From the NCBI GenBank assembly GCA_964215955.1, contig CAXPDR010000029.1:1-64000 (forward strand): a stretch of 64,000 nucleotides of DNA, given 5' to 3'. Shown piece by piece: positions 25,610 to 35,100 of the stretch. The DNA is from GCA-2706205 sp964215955 (GTDB lineage: Bacteria; Bdellovibrionota; Bacteriovoracia; Bacteriovoracales; Bacteriovoracaceae). Numbering within the stretch: position 1 is the stretch's first letter; each line of letters starts with the position of its first letter. Under the pieces are notes generated by a model that had not been told where the DNA came from, ran no database searches, and saw only the letters and a program-made list of their open reading frames with translations. The position numbers and the translations under genes were made by a program.

Positions 25610-28600
25610 TTATTGGCTCAGTCCCATAGACTGTCCCCAAACATTTCCTAGTTGTTGGAAAGTTGCTCCGTAAATATCCTTACCAACACCGTTGGCATTT
25701 ACGCTATTACAAACGGCGACAGAAATTTGTCCTGCACGTTCTCTTTGTTTTTTACAATTATAAGCAGCAGCATAGGCTTTAAGCTGTTCTTCATATTTTT
25801 CTAAGAGATCATCGTAATTATTTGGTTTAGCACTACATTCACTCATACCAAGCTCTTTTAGAAGATTTTTGTTTATAAAACTTGAGTAGTTACTTGCAGT
25901 TACTTCGGTCACTGAGTCTTTATTTTCTGTGGTACATTTAACAAAATTAGGTTTATCGTAACAAATTTTTTGAGTATCAATGGCTTCTTTAATTTTTTCT
26001 TCATCACAAAACTTTCCATCAAGTTTTGCAAGTTCTTCATATTTATTACAAGTTTTTTCACCACTTTCAAATAGTTCTTTTGCGCTACTATTGTTACAAA
26101 AGCTTTCTGCGGATATATATTGAGATTTCTCACCTTTCATTAAAGGTAGAGTATCATCAGAAATTTCACATTTTGAATCCCATGATCTAATTTGGGCTAT
26201 GGCAGCCTTATCCTGGGCGGAGGCATTTGGATTCATAGGATTAGCCGCCGCTAGTTGAATGACTTTTCCAAGTTCTGTTGCTAGTTCTTCCGTATCGACT
26301 TTGTCAGGATCTACGTTAAAGGCCTGAAGACTTCCACAAGCTCTATTTAGATTTTCATTCATTTCACTTTCTTGTTGTGCCTGCTGAGATTGAGCTTCGG
26401 CGACACCATTTAAGGCTTGATTACAATCTGCGATGACTCCTTTCCAGTATGATTTATTGTTCTTGTAATTATTTAAATAAGTTGCTTTTTGTGCTGCAAC
26501 TGAACCACCTTTTCCATTAGAACCAAAGTACTCACTTCTTTGTTTGGCCATGGCCTTAATCATTTCATTACTATCACTAACTAGTGCGTTAAGATAAGCT
26601 TCTGGATCTTCCATCATTAAGCTCTCATCAATTCCTTTTAAATAGCTTTTCTTACTAAGCTGAAACTTAAGGTGTGGTGTTCTAAAAATTCCCCCAAGAT
26701 CCATTTGAGCATCGATAGATCTTGATTGTCTTTCTAATTCCATATTTAGAGCATTCATTTCAGATTTTAAATCTTTTACTAACTTTTTGACTTCAGTGTT
26801 ATAGGCATTGGTTGCATTATACTGCTCTGTTTTTACCGCTGTGAAAACCGAATTAACTTGAGAATAACAGGCCTTCATATTAGAAGCACATTTGGTAGCA
26901 GTTCTTAAACAAAAATTTTGGCCATTAATATTTAAGGCTCCATCACAACTTTTACTAGCAACACCTGTCGTTGTATCCCAGTTACAAGTTTTTAATTCTT
27001 CTTTTATTGTTGAGTTTAATGAAGAAGCTGCAACTTTTCGAAGATTAGTCATTTCCATAGAGTATTTTTTTAATTCATTTACTGCTTGAGCCTGAGAATA
27101 ACCACTTGGATTTGAAGGATTTCTGGAGTTGAATTTTCTCTCACATTGATCCTTAAAAATACTTAAGTAACTAGATGCACGCATCGGAACTGATGCTGGA
27201 ATAGTTTTATTTTCAAGAATTATTGATTGATTTGGAATAAAAACATAATTTTTAAATCTTTCCTTAGCTTCTTCTTTCTCGACAGCTTTAATCATATCGT
27301 CAATTGTTCCGCCGCTTGCTAAAGCTCTAGAGATGATCCCAGCATAGGCATTGTCCTGACCTTTTAAGTTTATTCTTGGGTTTTTAAATTGTCTTGAGAA
27401 CTTTTCAATTCCACCCATCTTTTTAGTAATATAGTCACCAGTAAGACAAGCATTTTTTTGATCGAGTTCATATTGATCTAATTTCTTTAAAAGGTCTTTG
27501 TATGAAGTAGGGTTATCTTTTTTCTGTACACTTGCTAGGTATCTTCCTAGGGTATTTGACGAATCAGAACCACTAGTGACTTCAGCTATATTATATTGAG
27601 TCATAAGCTTTTGTTGTTTGGACTTTTGTTCTGACTCAAAGTTTTTCAAAATTTGAGCAAGAGCTGGGTTTTTCTTTGGAAATAATTTTCCTCTGTAAAC
27701 CACGCCGTCTTTGTCAGGTGAGATGGAGTTTCTATTACTCATATCTGAGGTGATATTATTCGCTAGTTGATCAATCTCTTTTTCGATTTGTTTACTTCGA
27801 GTCAAAAGGGATTGACCTGACATTCCTCTCGAATTGTCATTTATTTTATTGTACATATTATCTTGAATTGACCTAAGTCCACCGCTTTTTCCAAGTTTTT
27901 GAAGTTCCGCACCATCGGTTAAAGAACCACATGTATTATTAGGATCTTTGTTGCCTAAAAGTAGTTGGGAGAATTTTCCATCTTTGTGGTATTTATCAAA
28001 ATCTTTTCCACCATCCAGTAGGGCACTAGTCGCTTTAACTGTGGCCACTATTGGTTCAGCTTTGACTTGAAAATCATCTAGTAGCTTTTTTAAGTTTTTT
28101 TGGTAAGCACGAATTTGTTCTTCTCTCGCTAGGAGTTGTGTGTTTGCATTTTTAATGGCCTCATCATAACAAGTTAATCCTTGAGAGGTTTTTGTTTCGT
28201 GACCTTTTGTGGTGTAGTTTTCCAGTTCATTAAGGTTTTCTTCAGCGAGCTCCATAAGAGCGGCGGCATAACCACCTGCAAGTTGTTGGTGATCTGTATT
28301 GCTACATTTCATTCCATCAGAAAGGGAGTTTGGTCTGGCCGGTAAAACGATACAACCTCTAAACACTCCTGGTACTTGTTGGGGGTCTACAATTTGACCT
28401 GCTAGACTTACATGAGATCTTAAACTTTCTTTGTATTGATTAATATTCCCATTATTGGCCGTTTGCATATAGCCTGATACACCTGCAGTTAGGGCATTAG
28501 TGAAATAACCTAGGTATCTGGCACCAGTTGTCCACATCGATTCTTTTCTAGAAACATCTTGTTGTGCTTGCCCATAGGCTAACGGTCCAAGACATAGCTC

Positions 28601-28657
28601 AAAAATAATGAGTAAGTTTAAAACTTGAAAAATACTTTTTAATTTTGCTCTAAGCAT
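25610..28657 (-). CDS. Large secreted protein of unknown function, coiled-coil rich
   Basis: The 1015-residue protein has a signal peptide (hydrophobic residues 10-29, probable cleavage after PLAYGQA). The mature part is largely helical, rich in Gln, Asn, Lys and Glu with coiled-coil-like stretches, and has about 20 scattered cysteines that would form disulfides outside the cytoplasm. No domain was recognised. It is the first gene of the operon leading to the metalloprotease-like lipoprotein (13-base gap) and is preceded by a near-consensus sigma-28 promoter. The operon may therefore be expressed with motility genes. Confidence 0.65.
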   Translation of the reverse strand: MLRAKLKSIFQVLNLLIIFELCLGPLAYGQAQQDVSRKESMWTTGARYLGYFTNALTAGVSGYMQTANNGNINQYKESLRSHVSLAGQIVDPQQVPGVFRGCIVLPARPNSLSDGMKCSNTDHQQLAGGYAAALMELAEENLNELENYTTKGHETKTSQGLTCYDEAIKNANTQLLAREEQIRAYQKNLKKLLDDFQVKAEPIVATVKATSALLDGGKDFDKYHKDGKFSQLLLGNKDPNNTCGSLTDGAELQKLGKSGGLRSIQDNMYNKINDNSRGMSGQSLLTRSKQIEKEIDQLANNITSDMSNRNSISPDKDGVVYRGKLFPKKNPALAQILKNFESEQKSKQQKLMTQYNIAEVTSGSDSSNTLGRYLASVQKKDNPTSYKDLLKKLDQYELDQKNACLTGDYITKKMGGIEKFSRQFKNPRINLKGQDNAYAGIISRALASGGTIDDMIKAVEKEEAKERFKNYVFIPNQSIILENKTIPASVPMRASSYLSIFKDQCERKFNSRNPSNPSGYSQAQAVNELKKYSMEMTNLRKVAASSLNSTIKEELKTCNWDTTTGVASKSCDGALNINGQNFCLRTATKCASNMKACYSQVNSVFTAVKTEQYNATNAYNTEVKKLVKDLKSEMNALNMELERQSRSIDAQMDLGGIFRTPHLKFQLSKKSYLKGIDESLMMEDPEAYLNALVSDSNEMIKAMAKQRSEYFGSNGKGGSVAAQKATYLNNYKNNKSYWKGVIADCNQALNGVAEAQSQQAQQESEMNENLNRACGSLQAFNVDPDKVDTEELATELGKVIQLAAANPMNPNASAQDKAAIAQIRSWDSKCEISDDTLPLMKGEKSQYISAESFCNNSSAKELFESGEKTCNKYEELAKLDGKFCDEEKIKEAIDTQKICYDKPNFVKCTTENKDSVTEVTASNYSSFINKNLLKELGMSECSAKPNNYDDLLEKYEEQLKAYAAAYNCKKQRERAGQISVAVCNSVNANGVGKDIYGATFQQLGNVWGQSMGLSQ

Positions 28658-28684
28658 TCATTATCCCTTTACAATCTCTTAGAC

Positions 28685-28711
28685 TTATCGGCTCTAACTG
28701 GGTGAAATTTA
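28685..28711 (-). promoter_or_regulatory. Sigma-28 (FliA)-type promoter, near-consensus
   Basis: On the minus strand TAAATTTC starts at 28711 and GCCGATAA occupies 28692-28685, with 15 bases between TAAA and the -10 box. Transcription would start near 28677, 20 bases ahead of the first gene of the secreted operon. Confidence 0.75.
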
Positions 28712-28865
28712 ACATTTAGCTAAATAAATCTTTCTTCTTTTATTATAAATTCTGGACTCAATTACTCAAAATTAACCAAGATTTGTCCATCGAACACTTG
28801 GCATTTTGTGTCAATTAGTTAAACTAAATATATGGAATTATTTGATTTTTTATTAAAGGCACATA

Positions 28866-31316
28866 GTGTTTAAGAATATTATAAAAAATAAGAAGCTGGC
28901 TGAAAATAATGGCAGTGAGGATTCTAACCCATTGAAAAATGATGGGCTCGATCAAGTTGCGTATATTACAATAACTCATGGTTCTAGTAGTTTATCTCAC
29001 GAAATAGGGAATAAATTAACTATTGGCTCTGAGATTGGTGAGTTCATTTGTAAGTTCGATGGAATTGCCAGTAGACATTGTACTATCTTAAAAAATAATG
29101 AAGTCTTTTGCTTTATAGATCATGGAAGCGAGGAAGGAACTTTTTTAGATGGAAAACGTTTAGATGCTGGTAAAACTATTTTCTATTCAGAAGGAGATAG
29201 TATTAAATTTGGACCTAATAGGGCCATGATTGAATACAAATCAGTACCTGCTGATGATGCTTTAAAATTAGATGAGTTTGAGGGTGAAGAATTTTCTGGA
29301 GAAATGGAAGAGCTACCAGCTACGCCGGTTGGAGAGAGTACAGTTGTACGAAACTTCAAAGAGCTTAGCCATATGTTGGAAGAGGCTGAAGCAGCTGAAA
29401 CAAAAGAGGAGAGTGTATCAGATGATCCAGTTTTCAATAAGGCTGAAGGTTCTGATGGAACATTCAATCTTGATGAAGCTTTAAATCAAAAAGAAAATCC
29501 TAAAAAAATAGATTTTGAGAATTATCGTCCTGATCTTTCAAATGTTGATGTTGAAGAGTTAGAAGTTGATGAAAGCATTTTGCAAGAAAGATTAAAGAAA
29601 ACTTCAAAGCTCAGTAAGGTAAAAAGTAATAGTAAAACTAAAACCCGAAAAGGACTTAATAAGCCTATTCCTAGAAATAAAAAAGGTAAGAAGTTTAAAT
29701 CGGTTGTGGTACCTGCAGCTAATACTCTTCAAAGATTAATGGCCATTGTTATTGATTCATTAGTGGCCTTATCTATTTATAATGTTTTTTATGTTTTCGT
29801 AGATTTTAAAAAGTTTTTTGACGGCCTGCCTGGTTTATTTGGAATTATATTTAATCCAGTTTATGAGAATTTATTTAAAAATCATGTGGAGAAATATGTA
29901 TTGTCAGATGCTCAAGTTGAAGGATTTATAACTTCGATTTTATTGCATCCAAGTTTGAATTTAATTCTTTCCTTTATTCTTTTTATATATCTTATAAGGT
30001 GGTCAACAACCATTATTTTGGGGACAAGTATTGGCCAGAGGCTTATTGGGTTAGGTAGTGAAGAAGGACCTCTTAAAAAACGTATAAATGGATTTTTAAG
30101 AGAACTTTTAGGGTTTTTCTTAGCACCATTTATTCTTTTTGATTTACCTGCTTTATTTGGAAAGAGAACTTTAAAAGAATTAGTTACAAGGACGAGGATT
30201 TCTACTCCTGGAGTCTTTGTCTCTATGTTCTTATCTATGATCTTGATTCCATTTCTTGGTATCTTATTTATGATTAGTCCCTTGATCAAAGGTTTAGAGA
30301 CTTTGTCTCCAGTCATTACAAAGAAATCTCAATCTATTGGAAAACCATGGATGTATAAGGAACCTGTTTATGCCAGTAGTTTGAAAATCAAATATGAAGA
30401 ATCATCCGAAATTGTCGATTTACCATTTTTCGAGATAGAACTACGAGATAATAAGAGGTTTTTGACTTCAGGGATAACTTATTTAGATCTTAAAACAGGC
30501 TCCTATTTGAATTTAAAAAAAGTAAAAGAATTTTCCATGTTCTCTGTTTTAAAAGAATATATCGACTTAAATTATTTTAGTCGTTTTTTTGAGCCTTACC
30601 TGTATAAACGAATAAGGGAAATGGGTTCAACTACAGACTCCTTTAAGCGTGTTAGTGATAAACTTTCTAAGTCTTTAATTGAAGATCTAAATGGAGTTTT
30701 TCTTAATGCTTATGAGTTGGATGCAAGACGACTTGTTTCTCATATTGTAAGTGCTGGACCAATGTTGGCCGGTCATCGTGATTTTAGAGAGAAGTTGGAT
30801 ACAGTTTTAGAGAAACAGGTTAATTGGATAAGTGCTACTAAGCTTGGAGGAGTGTCGGGAATCTTGTTTGCTTTAAATATTCCAGAGGGAGAACAATACG
30901 CTTTTATCCCACACAGTGTTAGTAAATCAAGGGTTTATGTATTTTCTGAAGATCCGATGGACGCCAGATCTCAAAGACTATTTCATCCATTGAACTTTGC
31001 AGGTGATGGCAAAGATATCATTGAATCTGCTACTGGCCAATTTATCGCTGGATTTAAAAAAGATATTAATTATGAAAATTTTGAAATCGCTCAAAAGGTA
31101 TTTGAAAAATATTTTAATACGGCCAGGTACTTGATTGAAAAAAATAATATTAGCGGAGTCATTAATCTTCAAAATAATTTACAAAGACTACTTCAGATGT
31201 TGAAAGAAAATAAAAAAAGAAATGTGAAGCTTTATTTAAACCTTAATGAACTTCAACAAGCTATTAAGAAACGTGATTACAACTACCTTCAGATTCAGAA
31301 CACAAGGACTATTTAA
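28866..31316 (+). CDS. FHA domain-RDD membrane protein
   Basis: This 816-residue protein starts with a forkhead-associated domain (about residues 30-120: IGSEIGE..., SRHCTI, SEEGTFLDGKRL), which binds phosphothreonine peptides. An acidic, probably disordered linker follows, then a basic stretch. Next comes an RDD-family membrane domain (about residues 275-410, starting with the family's Arg-Asp pattern NTLQRLMAIVIDSL and ending GTSIGQRLIGLG), another membrane segment near 440, and an unrecognised C-terminal half. It suggests a membrane protein that responds to Ser/Thr kinase signalling. The start is GTG with AAAGG upstream. Its stop codon abuts the uppP start with no gap. Confidence 0.8.
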   Translation: MFKNIIKNKKLAENNGSEDSNPLKNDGLDQVAYITITHGSSSLSHEIGNKLTIGSEIGEFICKFDGIASRHCTILKNNEVFCFIDHGSEEGTFLDGKRLDAGKTIFYSEGDSIKFGPNRAMIEYKSVPADDALKLDEFEGEEFSGEMEELPATPVGESTVVRNFKELSHMLEEAEAAETKEESVSDDPVFNKAEGSDGTFNLDEALNQKENPKKIDFENYRPDLSNVDVEELEVDESILQERLKKTSKLSKVKSNSKTKTRKGLNKPIPRNKKGKKFKSVVVPAANTLQRLMAIVIDSLVALSIYNVFYVFVDFKKFFDGLPGLFGIIFNPVYENLFKNHVEKYVLSDAQVEGFITSILLHPSLNLILSFILFIYLIRWSTTIILGTSIGQRLIGLGSEEGPLKKRINGFLRELLGFFLAPFILFDLPALFGKRTLKELVTRTRISTPGVFVSMFLSMILIPFLGILFMISPLIKGLETLSPVITKKSQSIGKPWMYKEPVYASSLKIKYEESSEIVDLPFFEIELRDNKRFLTSGITYLDLKTGSYLNLKKVKEFSMFSVLKEYIDLNYFSRFFEPYLYKRIREMGSTTDSFKRVSDKLSKSLIEDLNGVFLNAYELDARRLVSHIVSAGPMLAGHRDFREKLDTVLEKQVNWISATKLGGVSGILFALNIPEGEQYAFIPHSVSKSRVYVFSEDPMDARSQRLFHPLNFAGDGKDIIESATGQFIAGFKKDINYENFEIAQKVFEKYFNTARYLIEKNNISGVINLQNNLQRLLQMLKENKKRNVKLYLNLNELQQAIKKRDYNYLQIQNTRTI

Positions 31317-32123
31317 ATGGACATATATTGGGCCCTCTTTTATGGATTTATCCAGGGTATTTCAGAATTTTTACCTATCAGCTCTAGTGGTCATTTAGCT
31401 TTAATTCCTTTTTTTGCAAAATTGGAAGATCCTGGCGTGGTATTTGATCTCCTTATGCATTTAGGGACGGCGATTGCTGTTATTTTATACTTTCATAAAG
31501 AAGTTAAAAGATTAGTCGTTGAATGTTTTGAATTATTTTTTAAGAGGAACTTAGAGGGGACTATATTTTTACAGAACTTTGCTATAGCGACGGGCTTTTC
31601 TTTTCTTCTTATTCTTTTAATAAAAAACATTGCGTTTGCTTATGGACGTAATCCTATTTTTATTGGAATAAACTTTATCGTTTTTGGCCTTCTTATGTAC
31701 CTTTCAGATAGAAAAAAGAATAGTGGACTGGATTTGACCCAGCAAAAGGGATTTAAATCTGCAATTATAGTTGGGTTATCTCAAAGCTTAGCGGTCTTTC
31801 CAGGTGTTAGTCGTTCTGGAATTACCTTAACGACATCTAGGTATTTAGGGATGAGTAGGGTGGAGGCAAGTAGGTTTTCTTTTCTCCTATCTCTACCAGT
31901 TATTTTAGGAAGTATCGTTTTTAAGGTGCCAGAAATTGTTTCAGGTGAGGCGACTTTTGTTCCTATGTCTATTGTTGTGATTGGAGTGTTATCATCATTT
32001 TTCTTTGGGATTATTACTATTCATTTTTTCTTGAAAACAATTTCTAAGATCGGACTTAAGTACTTTAGTATTTATCGGCTAATTATAGGTTCAATTCTTA
32101 TTTTTTTAGCAATTTCTAAATAA
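31317..32123 (+). CDS. uppP: Undecaprenyl-diphosphatase
   Basis: This 268-residue polytopic inner-membrane enzyme removes a phosphate from undecaprenyl diphosphate and so recycles the carrier lipid for peptidoglycan and surface polysaccharide. It carries both family signatures, GFIQGISEFLPISSSGHL at the N-terminus and FPGVSRSGITLT near residue 160. About eight hydrophobic segments are visible. It starts on the base after the FHA-RDD gene's stop, so the two are translationally coupled. The family also gives bacitracin tolerance (BacA). Confidence 0.95.
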   Translation: MDIYWALFYGFIQGISEFLPISSSGHLALIPFFAKLEDPGVVFDLLMHLGTAIAVILYFHKEVKRLVVECFELFFKRNLEGTIFLQNFAIATGFSFLLILLIKNIAFAYGRNPIFIGINFIVFGLLMYLSDRKKNSGLDLTQQKGFKSAIIVGLSQSLAVFPGVSRSGITLTTSRYLGMSRVEASRFSFLLSLPVILGSIVFKVPEIVSGEATFVPMSIVVIGVLSSFFFGIITIHFFLKTISKIGLKYFSIYRLIIGSILIFLAISK

Positions 32124-32133
32124 CTAAAAGTTA

Positions 32134-35100
32134 TTATTCACCTATTGCACTAGATCCACCACCAGTACCACCTGAGCCACCGCTTGATCCACCAGAACTA
32201 CTTCCACCACCACATGGATCAGTTGGTTCTTCATAATCAGATGGAACACAGTAAACGTGATTATTCCACTTTAAACCTGCTTTGTATCTAGAAACAATTC
32301 CATCGACATCAACATCATCATCAAGTGTTTCAAGGTAGGCCCATCTTCTTGTTTTTGAACAAGCGTCTGGAGCTTTGTTATCATAGTCAATTGGAATATG
32401 AAGTCTATTTATGACTGAACCGTATACGGCCTTACCTGAACAACACATTGTTGAGGCCATTTTCAAAACCGTTTCTTTCTTAATATAACCAGTCGTTGGA
32501 TCTATTTCACTCTCTTTAATTTCTTGTCCATTAAAGTAAGCACCTTCACTAGAAACATATCTATTGGTGTAGACAGAAAGGTCAGTAAAGTCCTCAAGGC
32601 AACATCTAGCAACTCCATCAACTGAATTTACAGTTCCTGTACAGCAAGAACTGGCCGGAGTTGTCTGATCAACTTCGAATCCTGTAGGAACACAACAATT
32701 AAATTCATTCTCAGAAAAGACTTTCTTTAATTTTCCACTTCCTATTTCAAAATTGTCATATGAAGCGGCAGAGTAGTATTGAGTTCCGCCATATGTTGCA
32801 TCCACGACACCAGTGGTGTTCACATCTTTAATTGTATTATCTAGTGGTAATTTTAGCGCTTTAATGTCCTCTTGATCTTCATTAAGTGGCTTTTCAACGT
32901 CATTATTGGTTTCAATTAGGACCTGTGGAATTCCTAATAATTCAAACTTTCCAAACCAATTAAGGTATTTAAGTTCCTCATCTGATCCTTCGGCAATGTT
33001 TTTTACTTCACAATCTGTTGTGACATAATCATTAAGGTTACAAGTATATTGCATCACCAATGGATTATAATCAGGGATGACATTTGCTGCTGGTACTTTA
33101 TTAGGGTTCCAGCTAAGAGGTCTAAATGTTTCCAATGAAATATTTTGTTGAGTAGAGGCCGTAAACTTATTACCACCATTATTGGCATTTGAACCTGTAG
33201 CAAATTTTCTTACCCAGTGACCTGTACAACACATTCTTTGGTTGTGTAAATGAAGAGTATTATACTTTTTAATATTATTATCCGTAAGCGCCAATGGACT
33301 TGATGGTTGAGGAGCAGCAGAGATCATTGCTGGATATCTACTAGGCTCGTCAATTAATTTATCGTATACGGTATGAGTTCGACTATATCTTGTAGGGTCG
33401 TTATAGTTGAGATTAACACCAGGTAGGAGAGGATTACCAACTGCATTCACAACTTTAAAAGAAGAGTTCTCATGGGGTTGAGAGTAATATGTAAATTCTT
33501 TCCCAGTTTCTCTACAACAGTGATTTTCATAAGTTTCATATAGTGGGTTAGGGTAAATTGAGTTTGTTTGGTATCTTTGTTGTGAATTACCACAAACTAA
33601 TTCTTCTTCCCAAAACTTCTCTTCTGCTTCAGAAATTTCGCCGTTGAAGTTAGAAACTGATTTAAATTTTGTCGAAATGAAATTATTTGGAGCACATTCA
33701 AAGTCAGAAAAACATTTTGCACCTGGAGCTCTTAAGCAGGTATTTTTATGATACCCCATTTTTGTGACTTGAGTGTCTTCATCATTAAAAAGATTTGCAT
33801 TACTTAAAGAGTCTAAAATAAGTGAATTGGTTGAAAGATTTGCTCTATTTGCATATTGATTATGTTTACTCGATGGCAGGGAAATATCTTGAAAATGAGT
33901 ATATTCACCTTCTGCATCTGTAGCTGGGCAGGCTGCAAAGTAGTTTTGATCCTTAATTATGGTAGAGGACATTGTCCTTCCTACGTTATTAATTTTATCC
34001 GCCTCTCTTGGGGAAATATTCGTAAAATTCATATTTTCAGTGCTAGTAATATTATCAGCATCTTTTCCTGGGACACATAAACCTTTTATTTTGGTTGAAT
34101 TAAAATGGTTTTTTATACTGGTCACTATACTTTCATTGCCATAGTAATTATAAGGTCGTCCTAGGTTTCTAGCACCAAGACCAAAGGTATCAGTCTTATC
34201 ACTGATAAAACTTTGGATATTTTGACCAGTAGGGCTTTCTGCATATCTAGAAATTTTATTATTAAATTCAGACTCTGTTACGCCTGCACAAAAAGAGTTG
34301 TGCGAACAGGTATGAAGTGCAACATTGTTAGAGTTCGTATATGAGTCAGATGAATCTACGTTAAAGTTATTTTTCTCACAAATAGCACCTACTCCACGAT
34401 AGACACATCTTTTGGCTTGGCCATTGCTTCCTCCTAGTAAGGAGAGCAGTGAAACTTGTCTACTTCCGCTAACTTCTTTCCCGTTGGTATCAAAAGTTGG
34501 CCATGGAGTCGTAAGATTGGAAACATTTTGGCATGTATAATCATAGCCCATTTGAGCGATACAATCATTATCTGTTTGGCAGAAATGGGCCCTCTGGCAT
34601 TCAGCACCATCACTATCAGAATCATGGGTTATCAGAGATCCTGAATTGAGGATGGCATTCATTTCATTTATTTTGACTTCATAGGTATTAGAGATGGTTA
34701 GATCCCCAAAATAGGCATTAATGGCCAGATAAAGCTTATTGGATTCCGCTTTTATTCGTCTTTGGTTTCCAATTGCAAACCATTTTACACCATCAAATGA
34801 ACCAATAAGTGAGGCGTAATCAAAACCATACCAATCTTTATTATAACCATTAGCAAAAAGAAAGTGTTGGGCTTTAAGACGATTTTGTCTTTGTAAATTT
34901 ACATCTGGGTTTACGACATGAGTCCACGGAATCATGGTCGCCGGTACGAAACAGGCCCTACCAAATCTTAAGTCATCAGCTCGGTAATCTCCTTGATTGG
35001 TTCTTCTTCTTGATTCAACCAAGTCTGGGGTATACCCAGCACCATGTTCTTGAAAAATATTTGGAAATACTCTTTGTAATCCAGAAAAATAATCAACACC

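Noticed and set aside
28815..28827. TTAGTT-A-AACTAA palindrome before the FHA-RDD gene as an operator
   Set aside because: Short and A+T-rich, with no second copy in the window; chance is a sufficient explanation.
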